NCBI GenBank assembly: GCA_037903475.1
Contig: JBAJFG010000149.1
Span: forward strand, 481,831-545,830
Length of the DNA stretch: 64,000 nt
From: Ancylostoma caninum
Lineage: Eukaryota > Nematoda > Chromadorea > Rhabditida > Ancylostomatidae
Reading direction: 5' to 3'
In this document: piece after piece, positions 26,734 through 37,600 of the stretch
Layout: the number at the start of each line of letters is the position of its first letter
How positions within the stretch are numbered: position 1 is the first letter of the stretch
The notes under the pieces: model-generated
Databases searched by the model: none
Told to the model about the DNA's origin: nothing
Seen by the model: the letters and a program-made list of their open reading frames with translations, nothing else
Made by a program: the position numbers and the translations under genes

Positions 26734-26820
26734 AGTTCCGTGTCGCACTTAACCTTATACGGAACTAAACTAAGAATATGCCTCCTCCCGTGCTCGTCAG
26801 TAAGGTAGGGGGAGGCATAT
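26734..26820 (+). ncRNA. Two-hairpin structured element, copy 1
   Basis: Hairpin 1 pairs AGTTCCGT (26734) with ACGGAACT (26759-26766). Hairpin 2 pairs ATATGCCTCC (26776) with GGAGGCATAT (26811-26820) around a TGCTCGTCAGTAAGG loop. A sister element at 33622-33711 keeps the layout and the loop core but has different stem sequences that still pair. The size and two-hairpin shape recall SmY RNAs, but no AATTTTTGG-like Sm site lies between the stems, so the class is open. A MITE remnant is the alternative. Confidence 0.35.
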
Positions 26821-27347
26821 AGAAGTAGTCGCATAATAAGTAAAAGAACTAACCTGTGGTTATAGTCGTAATAAAGACCCACGAAATGAAGAGAAATATG
26901 AATAGTCCAAGGGAATAACCATTAGTCCATAAAGCTCGCACGAGTATCAGAAAATGCTCAGAAATGGGTAATTAAAATTAGTTAGCCGAACACAACAGTT
27001 CCCAATAACGATTGATGGTTAACTGACGTGAATGGTTAGCTAGGGCACTCCTTTAGCGGCGACGCCCTGAAATGTGACTTTTATGTCCTTTAGGAGAGAA
27101 TTTCCGTTATTTTTGGACCTACAAGGGCGTAAAAGTGTGCATAATTGGGGACGGACCGCTGATTTGTATGCAGTGTTGCTGCTTCAGTGGCTTCCACAAC
27201 AGTCGGTGTGTCGGTGCACCTGTGTGTGCGTATCAGTCGCATGCGTTTAGGGTAATCCAGAAAGCATACTGTAATCAGATGAGGCAAGCGGTGATGGAGA
27301 AGGGTGATGTATGCAATCAGGGTGTAAAAAATACTACAAGTGTATTA

Positions 27348-28228
27348 TTAGGTTGGTACGAAAGGAAGGGGACGTTTTTGGGTTCAATTTATTTTTCCGC
27401 AACTTCAATGAATGGAGAGCTCGGCAGACGATATAATCCCTCTAATTGGCAGGAACCATTACTCATTGTATGAACAGGTCTCCTACCCCGTCCAGCCAGA
27501 ATTGGGAACACAGGGCGAATGACGAGAACATCTCCATTTTCAGGTGCATCATTTCAATCAAATATTTTCTTGCGGGTTGAAGGAAGTGGGAAAAGCGGCA
27601 GGAATACGATGATTCTCCTGGAGAAAACTGTGGCTATTTAGATGTTCCCCAGCAAAGTAGCAAAATTTAAGCCAGCTTTCCGAAGCAGGTTTTGTCAAAA
27701 GTTTAGGTGCAGAAAATGCGCTTTTGAGCATCTCGAGCGTCTTCCAGCAGACCGCTCGCGACCTTTTGGAGAAAATAACAACAAAAGGCACTGTTGAAGG
27801 TGTTCCTTCGAGGAAGCAGGTTGAAGCGGATCACCTGTCTCCTAAGAAATCTCAGAAATAACAGTGAAAATGCTTCTAGAAGTGCTCATCTCCCCAACAG
27901 CGAATTCGTTGCACCACAGCTAACATGTGTAGTAGGTACTAACGACCTAACCTAGAGAAATTATTCCAGAGAAGTTATCCTAGTTATTCTGGACTGTATT
28001 GCTCGTAGCATTATTGGCAAATCTTCGAAATTAAAAAAATTCAAGGCGTGATATTTGTGGATTTTCAACTATTTTATGGCTGCTAACTCGCATTGATATT
28101 TCTTGCACGTGCAGCGCCAAGAAGCTTATTCTGTTGCGCAAGTATGATGCCACGCTCAGACGTCATATTATGCCCGAAGAAAATTGTGGTCCTGAAAAAA
28201 GTGAGCCATTTCCTTTACACCAGCCTAA
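27348..28228. mobile_element. Mariner-derived element, 881 bp
   Basis: It starts TTAGGTTGGTACGAAAGGAA and ends TTTCCTTTACACCAGCCTAA, inverted repeats with a few changes, each next to TA (27346-27347 and 28229-28230). The ends are related to the mariners at 19562 and 49386. No usable transposase frame remains. Confidence 0.65.
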
Positions 28229-28318
28229 TATAATGGATTGCAACATCGCTTAGCCCTGAATCATGTAAAAAATGACTCACTAACTCCATTGCCCAGCCAT
28301 GCAATCCCTAGCGCCGTT

Positions 28319-28877
28319 TACAGTGCCCTCGATCCGGATCTCCCTCACGGCGCACCGCCTGCCTCACGCGTGGCGTCGTGCTGGCGGCGTTCCAGCACCC
28401 GACCAGCTGAGAATCAATCGATGATGGACGCCGGCGGCGGCATCGGGTGAGTGTTTTTCGTTTTCTTCATGGATTTCATTGTTTATTTTTTGGTAAATTG
28501 ATTGGATTTGGTTTTACTTTCATATTTTCACATTATTCACTTCATTTTTTCCCATTTTTCGGTCGTTTTGTGGCCTTCTTTTAGAGCAAAAAAGCAAAAA
28601 TGAAAAGACCCTCTAAAAGAAGGCCACAAAACGACCGAAAAGTGAAAAAAATGAAGTAAAGGATGTGAAAATGTGAAAGTAAAACCAAATCCAATCAATT
28701 TACCAAAAAAGAAACAATGAAATCCATGAAGAAAACGAAAAACACTCACCCGATGCGGCCGCCGGCGTCCATCATCGATTGATTCTCAGCTGGTCGGGTG
28801 CTGGAACGCCGCCAGCACGACGCCACGCGTGAGGCAGGCGGTGCGCCGTGAGGAAGATCCGGATCGAGGGCACTGTA
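28319..28877. repeat. Near-perfect 559-bp palindrome with exon-intron-like arms
   Basis: The left arm (28319-28586) and right arm (28611-28877) are inverted copies with few differences, around a 24-nt loop. Each arm carries an ATGGACGCCGG start-like segment that runs into GGGTGAGTG, a good splice donor, then an AT-rich stretch ending CTTCTTTTAG, a good acceptor. Each arm therefore looks like a short 5' exon plus an intron, and the whole is a head-to-head inverted duplication. A transcript would make a 265-bp dsRNA stem. Confidence 0.8.
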
Positions 28878-29767
28878 CCTCTCATCGACGAAGTTCATGT
28901 GTTAGATGGACCCTTCAATTTTGCATCATTTTGTTAGGAAAAATTCTGCCACGTGAAAAGTGCCACACTGGTAAGGCTAAGGATTAGTCGAACATAGCGC
29001 ATGAACTGTTACTTACTGCCATCCGTATTAGCTAAAGTTATTGGTTAATGTTAGAGCACTTCCGCAAGGTTCTTTCTGTGCAACTGCCAGTCACAACTTT
29101 GCCAGAATATTTTCGTGGATGCGTACTCTTATTAGTGCAGTAAATAAATGAATAAAATGTGCTTGGATATGCTAGCTATTGAAGTGATTGTGCCGGAAGT
29201 CTGTTGTTATTTTATTCCTTCATCCACAAAGCAATGATCTATCTCAGAGTGTTGCTGATCCGCCTCGTGGAGAAAAAAAACCAATCCATCCACAAGGAAA
29301 TATGACCTGAATCAGATCTGCTCGTATTGTCGATAGAATACTGTAGCGCTTGGCCGTGCTTTCCACGACAGTTACTATATTTTACATACAGTTACCATAT
29401 CCGTATAATGCACTGCTCCATAATGTCCGCAGTCTCTGTGCCGGAAAATCGATGCATCCGTTCTCTGTGCTCATCCAACAGGATTTCATTTTCGTTTCCA
29501 TCTCTTTCTTTACACCCCACCTAAACGGTAGAAATCATATCATTGATTAGTTGCCGAGCTGTTTTTCTGTCCACTATTACAGCACAGCAGTGTTTTAGCA
29601 CTCGGGCACATGACAAGTTCGAGGTGTTTGCTGTTCTTGCCGTTCTTCTACGCATCTTTCGGCGTTCGGTCATGCATTTCAACTGCGAAAAATGAAGTGT
29701 CAGTTTTCTGCTGGTAGAATTGTACGGTCTCACCTATCCTTGTGACAATTTATGCATTTAAATTTAG
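28878..29767 (+). other. Upstream region of the mosaic secreted-protein gene
   Basis: The first exon(s) of the gene starting in the model at 29768 should lie here, because exon 29768-29826 begins in mid-codon after an AAATTTAG acceptor and has no signal peptide. I found no convincing signal-peptide exon. Frames at 29327-29550 end without a matching donor. Confidence 0.35.
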
Positions 29768-32700
29768 GTTACCACGAACAGGGCCTTGTGTGCTGAATGA
29801 CAATGGTATGAAATGCACTGAAAAAGGTATAACTTCTGGGACACCTTCCAAAAAACCCTGTTACTAGTTCTAGCACTTTTGTAGGTTACTACGAGACAGT
29901 TCAGTGTGATGATCACGGCTGTTTCTGTGTGGCTGCCCACAATGGTTTCATTGCGTACGATACTCGGACGGATACGAATAAAATTGCACCTCGGTGTTCA
30001 AGTAAGAGCCAATTATTGAATTTTTTTCTGCGGGAAGGCCACCAAAACCCTAATTTCTAGTCCAATATGTGAATTTTTTGAATGAGATCGGCTTGGTTCC
30101 TTCTTTCTCAGTTTATAGAGCTAATTTACTGTGCCACTCTCACTTGCAGCACAGAATACCGCCCAACTGGTCTGCCGCACCGCACCAGCTACGAGGCGCG
30201 GCAGACCAGCTAAACTCTGTTCTTGTCATACAGTGTTTTCCATCGTTCTCTTTATTCCCTTATCTTCATTCCGAAATGCTGCAGTGAAAATATAAGCAAA
30301 GCAGCAGTATTAGCGACGTCCAACAACCACACCACCCAACTGGTCTACCGCTCCGCGTGTGTTATGCGGGCGGCAAACCAGATGGGCTCTGTGAGCGACC
30401 GCCACTGTGCGTATGGGAAGAACCCGTGGCCTAGCCTCGCTCGCACTCGCCGCTCAATCGACAATAAGGACAGAGATATCGATGCAGTATGCGGATCTGT
30501 GGACAAGCGGAGTACCAAAACGCAGATGATGCAGCGCGTGCGTGCGGGCCGGACCACTTAAACCTACCACAAACGTCACGTTCGCAATTATGGAGATCAT
30601 GTACTGCTTAATTTAGATGTAAACAGAGGGAACCCTTTCGCATAATGACAGCGTTTAATCGAAAAGCCACAATTTTTAATTTTTGATGTTTATTTTGAAT
30701 GAAATTACTGCACCACTAGATTATAATGTGTTTTCAGACTGTCACAACACACTAAAACGTATATTTGCCAATGGCGATCCACCCAACAACACATTCATAC
30801 CGAAATGCGACTTGTCTATGGGTGAGATCTTTTCATTGCTGTCTTCTTTGATTTCCTGCCTAATGTTCCATTGCATCGTACAATATTTTCTACAATTTCT
30901 CCTCTCCTTTTTCAGTACTCATACCTTGCTGGTGCGCCTATGCTGCCGTTCTTTTTTTTTTTGTTCAAAAAAAGCTGTTTTTTGCCCGACGTCTTGCCGG
31001 AATCTTTTGCTTCTTGACTCTAATTTTCTTAAACCTTTACCTTTCAATTGCTGCGCGGAAACACTAGAAAATGTAGAAAAAAGTGGTTGGATTTGTGTAA
31101 ATCGGGTAATTCACGTGCACTCCAAATCCTTAGGAACATTTTCACAAGTGGAAGTGTTTACGTTTGCAGTTCCAGAAACTTCTTTGAATACCCGGATAAG
31201 GAACCAATCAAAGTCAATCTGCTTCTAGTCCTGACTGATTTGAGTCGTACCCTTTTCCTTTCAATGGATTAGCCCTTGATATCGTGAACGTAGCACAGAA
31301 AATTATGATAGGTAACCCTTGAAATGCATTGAAACATTCAAATACTCTTTTTTTGTTTCTAAATTTTTGTCTACATACTTTAAGGGAATTTTCATACACG
31401 TTGGCTAGCCACAATGCAAGTTTTGCATTCCTACTTTTGTTTATTGCATAGTCCACAAATATTTATCCACAAGCGGTGAACAATAGATTGTTGAAAAACA
31501 TAAAATACAAAAAAGATGGTTCATCTCTCATTCTGTACAGTCCATTTGCATGGAAATTGACTGAGGGCGTGGTTTCTCGTCTTTCTCTTTCTCTGTCTCT
31601 CCCCCCCTCTCTCTCTCCCTCTTTCTTTCCCTCTCTCTCCATAAATCATCAATAAGGAGAGGAATTTCAGAACTTATTACTGACAAAACATGATCTCGCC
31701 ATTATAGGCAATTACGAGCCACTTCAGTGCGACTCGAAGCAAGAATACTGCTACTGTGTCGATCCCATCAGTGGTGTGGAGCTTCCAAACACAAGAAAGC
31801 GGAAGCAACGAAACCAATACATCAGGTGTGATAACACCGGTGAGTGGAAGTCCTGGATGAACGCATCTTTGAACGATCTTGCTGGTAGCACTAAAAAACC
31901 GAGCTCGTGGGTTAAAACTGGGCTCGCTGGTTTTTTTCTTTGGAACAGAGGGGATAATGCGACGGGTTTTCCGGCCAAACAACAGCTGTACTCATGGTCG
32001 ATCATTTTATGTTGAACCTGCTACTGTTCTATCACCAGTAATCGACTGAAAATAAACTATTAAACTAAATTCTATTGAAGACTCTGATTGCAGATTTCTC
32101 GCTCGACCCAGCACAGTTCCCAACGACTGAAGTGCTCCCCACGGAGCAACAGGAGCGATACCCTGTGGGGAAAGAGTCGTGTAAACTGGATCGAAATCGA
32201 GGATACTCGTGTAATAATACAAAGCCTTCCTTGCGGGTAGGTATATAAAAATTTTCTGTTTTTACCGTCAATGCTATTAGGCTACTCTAAGCTGAACAAA
32301 TCTAAAATTTGCAGTATTTCTTCGACTACCGGACGTTTTCCTGCTTGGCTTTCGAATATCTAGGATGTGGCGGAAATGACAATAACTATCGGACTTCACA
32401 GGAATGCGCTTTCGATTGCAAGCTGCGTAAGTGGAATCTTCGAAAAGTAAAGCTTAAAAGGTATAACTGGCTCAAAAAACACGTGTGGATACAGATGAGA
32501 GAATTGTTAGAGACATATAAAGAAATCAGTGAAGTCACTTTTTTGGATTTTCACTGGGTAGCAACTATACTTGGGATCGAATAAGAACCGTATAATTCTG
32601 TTACTTAAATCAGCAATTTAAAAAACAATTTAAACATTCGGATATTCGAAGCCCTGAAGTTTTTTTTTTCTTCCGTGTGGTACTGTCTTAGTCTCCAATG

Positions 32701-34462
32701 TTATAACATCCGAACTTTCCGTTTATTCAAAATTGGATATTTTTGTTTTAGAGCATCGAATATTCCGATTAAATGAAAAAGTCGAATGTTCCATCGTTAA
32801 AGACCAATGTTGCATCAGAGTGGAGAAGAGCCTGAGGCCTTTCTCATTCCCGAGCACCTGGACTTTTAAATTGTTTCCTGAGTTAAATTGGTTTAAATTG
32901 GTTCCCAAATTGTAAATTAAAGTATCAAAAATATTCGGCTTTTGTTTAGCAACCTCAAATCAAGTTATTGCCACCCATGTGCTCCTGTTTAGAGGAGGCA
33001 TTTACAACAAGTAGAGTTTCTCAGAGTTTTTCTCTTCTTTCTTCTTCTTCTTTCTTTCCTGTAGAACTTCTTTTCATCTTTAGCAGATCTATCGGGCTGT
33101 TCTGGCATGTATCCACCCGCTCGAGGACCAAATGGACAGGCCCTCACTTGTGGGCCGCCCAATATGATGGGAACCCCACCAGGTGAGTTGAAGGTTACTA
33201 AGGCGGACCAATCACACGAACTTTTATTGAAGTGTAAAAGATTGCCTTTGTAGATGTTCCACCTCCGTCGACGACACCTCCGATGAAAAATAGTCCTAAA
33301 CTGAATGAAGATGGCTGCCCAAAAGACCATAAATGCGTGATGGGCGCATTCTTCGGATTCTGTTGCCCGAAAGCAAACGAAGGTGAGTGCATGAGCTGTG
33401 CAGTACATAATTCAAAGTACCTACTGATTCCGAATCAATATAGCCTTTTTCTTCTCCATCTAGGGTACATATTTCCTTTATCTAATTTTAGATTTCTCAA
33501 TTGGAACAACGGTAAATTCTAGGGTTATTACGGTGTCTATGAGTGCCGCCGCGTATCTCTAGCCGCTCTAGCCCCCTTACGGCGCTTTGTTTAATAGATA
33601 TTGAATTTTTATGGTTTGTTCAGTTTCCGTTTCGTTCATGAACCCTATACGAAAACTAAAAACAAAAGTAGGTTTCCTCCTCCACTCATCAGTAACGTGA
33701 AGGAAACCTACCGAGTTGTGTTTGTCAAGTTTTTTTTTTTTTGAAATAGACCTACCAAAAGTTTAGCTTCAAAACTTACATCTGGCTCGATTGATATGAA
33801 CATCCAAGCTCATGTAAGAAATGTGCATTAAAAATGAGTAATACCAAGCGGAATATAATCAACGAGAAGATGTTGATTATATGGCATTGGGTTTATTGAA
33901 TTAGAAATGTTTATTTGTAGACTATGATAAAATGGAGTATGAATGGGTGGAATAGGTGGATGTACGTACTTATCGGTTACAGATTTAATTTATTAGGATA
34001 TATCGAGTCGTGAATCAGCTTCGTTTCAGCAATGGTTAGCTAATCATATTCTAACCAAAATATTTGCTTTACAAATTCTTGAGTTCTGGAAGTATGTATG
34101 TCGAATTTATGTAAAATATAATTATTTTTGAACAAACAACGTATATATGAACTTTCAATTACAGATCGACTGTAGTCCATTGCTAGCAATATGTTCTTTG
34201 TTCGACTTAAGCTTGATGTCAGTTAGGGATTCATAACCCTAGTGGGGAAGTTGTCAAGCTCACTCGGACATAACTGCATAAAGATTCTATTCTAGACCGC
34301 TACAACGCTGCCTACCACCCGAAATGTGCAAACGGTAAGGAACCTTACTCGGAAATGCGCAACGGATGGCGCGAAACACGGTTCGGCAAAACTTGCGCGG
34401 ACAACTTTTGCCCACAAGGCTACAAATGCCAACCTGCTGATATATTCTCGTATTGTTGTTAG
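29768..34462 (+). CDS. Secreted thyroglobulin type-1/Kunitz/Cys-rich mosaic protein (5' partial)
   Basis: Nine exons join in phase: 29768-29826, 29885-30001, 30738-30821, 31708-31839, 32094-32236, 32315-32426, 33087-33182 (or from 33084), 33254-33382 and 34296-34462. They encode at least 345 aa. Domains in order: a thyroglobulin type-1 repeat (YETVQCDDHGCFCV), a second (YEPLQCDSKQEYCYCVDPISG), a Kunitz/BPTI domain (six-cysteine pattern from SCKLDRNRGYSC to QECAFDCKL, with FEYLGCGGNDNNY), then two to three short cysteine-rich modules of lustrin/WAP-like type, each ending FGFCCP or FSYCC, before the stop. Such mosaics are typical of secreted or matrix proteins; protease-inhibitor activity of the Kunitz and thyroglobulin modules is inferred. 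The signal peptide exon is missing from the model. MITEs lie in two introns. An AATAAA follows at 34568. Confidence 0.85.
32567..32945. mobile_element. Diverged copy of the GGGACCGAA MITE family in an intron
   Basis: TATACTTGGGATCGAATAAG at the left and a TATTCGGCTTTTGTTTAGC-like right end enclose CATCGAATATTCCGATTAAA. The arrangement matches the better-preserved copy at 36505-36895. It lies in the intron between the Kunitz exon and the next exon of the mosaic gene. Confidence 0.5.
33622..33711 (+). ncRNA. Two-hairpin structured element, copy 2
   Basis: Hairpin 1 pairs AGTTTCCGT (33622) with ACGAAAACT (33650-33658), with one mismatch. Hairpin 2 pairs GTAGGTTTCC (33668) with GGAAACCTAC (33702-33711) around CTCATCAGTAACGTG. 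It lies in the last intron of the mosaic gene and is followed by a long T run (33731 on). Compare the copy at 26734-26820. Confidence 0.35.
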
Positions 34463-34567
34463 CGCTATTAGTGTACAGATGTCTGTAATTTGGTAATAAC
34501 GTTGCCATGAGCTGTTGAATACGATTCGCTTACATGCACATTGTAATGAACAGAGAGAATGTTTCTG

Positions 34568-34573
34568 AATAAA
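34568..34573 (+). terminator. Polyadenylation signal AATAAA
   Basis: AATAAA lies 106 nt after the mosaic gene's TAG and 32 nt before the stop codon of the convergent lyase gene. The two 3' ends are therefore tightly packed and may overlap. Confidence 0.5.
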
Positions 34574-34604
34574 TTTATGCTATGATGAGTCTTCGTGACT
34601 GCAA

Positions 34605-37600
34605 CTATAAGAAAGCTTTAGGTGCTGAGTAACAAGCATCTAGGTAAGTATAGGCAAATTCCTGAACTATTGATCTGTCGGGGATTTTCTGAGCCATGCC
34701 ATAGAGAGCTGCCTGAAAATGAAACAATTTGTACTTGGTGAGCTGCTTGTAATCAAATATCGATCCGGTAGGCGAGAAAGGGTTCCACAAGAACTCATAC
34801 TCACCGCTTCCTCTAGTTTGCAGTTCGGGTTGGCTTTAATCTCATCGATCGATCTCCTTATATCAGCTAGAAGTGCTTCAGCAACACCCTCTCCAGTGTG
34901 ATTCAACGTTACCATTATGTGGATCCTTAAAAAATCCGTGACCCACAACAGGTAGGGAATCTATAGATCTGAGAGGAAAAGTACCCAGAAGGGAATTGGA
35001 GGTTAGTCAGCTGCCAGCCTTTTTTACCGATGAGATCGTAAAGACGATGGATGTCGATCACGTCGCTTGTCCAACTGACTATGCAGACGTCGGAAGCTCC
35101 TTGAAGGCGCAACTCAGGCATGGATTTGATACTGAAAACACTTTGGATCAAGTTCTGGAAGAGTAATCACCCTCAAGTCATAATTAATAATTGTAATTAC
35201 ACTGTTTTCCTCATTGTAGCGTATTTGGGAGTTAAAGATATAAAAACAGGAAGTGTATGAGGTTAACTTACCCATTCCGTATCTTCTTCGTAGTTTCTAC
35301 CACAGACTGAGAATGCTTCGTGTATTTCTCAAATCCTTGGAACAGTAGCGATGCCCAGCACAAAGCAATGTTCAGACCAGATCGACTGCCTGAAACGGGT
35401 TATTTAATTGTGCGAGAACTGGTCCCCAGTGAAGAGAGGCCCTGACGTACACGTGCAAGTAAATGTGCAAGTAATCTAGTGCAAACCTTCTAGGGTAGAC
35501 GAGGCGTAAATGCCTCCTTGCCAGTCGGCATCACAGAAGTACTGGTTATGTAGATACTCGTTGTTTCTGTACAGAACTACCGAAGAACCCTTTGGTGACA
35601 ACCCGTACTGAAAATACTGGTTAACCGAAAATAGACACGCATATTAATATAAGCCATTAGCACCTTGTGAGTATCAGCTGATATTGAGCAGACTCCAGGA
35701 ACACTGAAGTCGAATGGATGGATGTCCTCAATAAATGGAAGGATGAAACCGCCCAAGCAGGCGTCGACGTGGACAGGTATGTCGTACTGGAGTTGAATGC
35801 ATATCGATTCTTATCGATTTTTCAGATTTGTGGTTCATACTTACAGCTAATCCGAGTTTACCTATCGCAACGATGTCATCGACCGTGCCGAAAGGGAAGT
35901 TTGGTGCTGAGCCGACAAGCTGGAAAGGATTTCTCAGAATTGCATAAGGGCTACTGGTAATTAGGGAAGCCTAGAGAATAACCATAAGGCTAAAACGTGG
36001 AATTCTCAAGGCTTTCGAATGTTTCGACTTAATTTCTAAAGTCATAGTTGGGCATAGTGCCCAAACAAAGGTATTTTCCGAATCGACAGTATTTTTATGC
36101 TGCTCTTCCCATCCCACTTACTGGTAGAGCTACTCGTGGAAGAACGCTGGATGCAGGCGTACCGGATACCGATCACTACTGAGGAGACTATCCTCCATTT
36201 CAAACTAGAGAGTTCTATTTCCACAAGGAGAATAGATAGAAAATCGAATATTTTCAAGAACTATTGAAGTCCTTTACCCTAAATAAAATGTGAGTAATGA
36301 AAAATATGCTATCTAATAGTAAGTAGGAGAAGGCAACGCCTCCTAGATCTACTGGCATCTTTGCTTCTATTTTACAATACACTACTATTATAGTTACGAA
36401 AAAAATTTAGGTCTTCTTATTGTTTTTTTCAATTTTCAGCTCCCATGTTTTGTTTGAAAAATCCTCTATTTCCCTTCCAGGGTACCGCACTGAATCAGGT
36501 ATGCAGTATACTTGGGACCGAACAAAAACCGAATAGTTTTGTAGCTTTAGTTTACAATATAGAAAACAATTTAGAGGTCCAGATCTTTGAGAATGAGAAA
36601 GCCATGAAGCTTTTCTTCTCTTTCGTACAGCACTGTATTGCACTCCGATGTTGGAACATTCAAAATTTCCATTTATGCGAAGTCGAATATCGTTGCTATC
36701 GAATATCGAATATTTCGAATAGATGGAAATTTCCAATGTTTCAACATCAGAGATCACTGAAATGCTGTATGAGGGAGAAGAAGAGCTACAGGACTTTCAC
36801 ATTCTCGAACGTCTGGATGTTGAAACTGCTTCCTTAATCGTTAATCAAAGTAACAGAATTGTTCGGTTTTTATTCGGTCCCAGGTATAGTATGCAGTCGC
36901 CTATAGCGTCGTAAAAGGTACTTACCATACATGTTCTCCTAGTAATGACAGATTTCATCTTCTTTGGATCCACTTTGAACGTCTGCGGATCAACAGGGAC
37001 ACGAACTGCACGGATTCGGAACACTTCGGCAGCTTTTGTGAAGGCAGCGTGGGCAGAGGTTGGAATTACCCTAAGTCGGTTGGTGTGATCCAAGAAAAAG
37101 TGAGAACTTTAAATCGTTAGATCTGCGAAATTGCAGGAAACCTATATAACTTAGCAGATACTACATAGTTTGCACAAACAAACTGTCCTTCCGTATTTTT
37201 AGATAGTCTTCCAATTCTATTGTTATCTCTGAATGTTCGGCTTAGCTCTTCATTTGCATCACTGAGTCTATTAATTTGAACTATGCCGTGCTGCTCAAAG
37301 GCCTGCGCAAGAAATATGTATTTGTATTTCTAAGCACATGTATTTATTTTTTTCCACTACAAAGTGCCAAGGGCAAATTGCAACCCTTCAAAACGAAGGT
37401 AGAAAAGAACCATGAAAATAAATTCACATAATGTTTCTAACGCAGGCAATTGAGGCTCTCTCACGAATCAGACCTATATACGTATGCAGATTTAGATTTT
37501 TTCTGTCCGCACAGCCTTCTTCCTGGTCATTCCAGAACAATTTTTTTTTGTACTACACGAGCTCGCAGTCCAAAAATAGCTACCTAGTGGACGCGTGAAC

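Noticed and set aside
26734..26820. SmY or spliced-leader RNA
   Set aside because: No Sm-site-like AATTTTTGG between the hairpins and no spliced-leader sequence, so only a generic structured element is claimed.
30683..31228. 181-aa plus frame
   Set aside because: It reads through exon 30738-30821 in a different frame and into an AT-rich intron of the mosaic gene.
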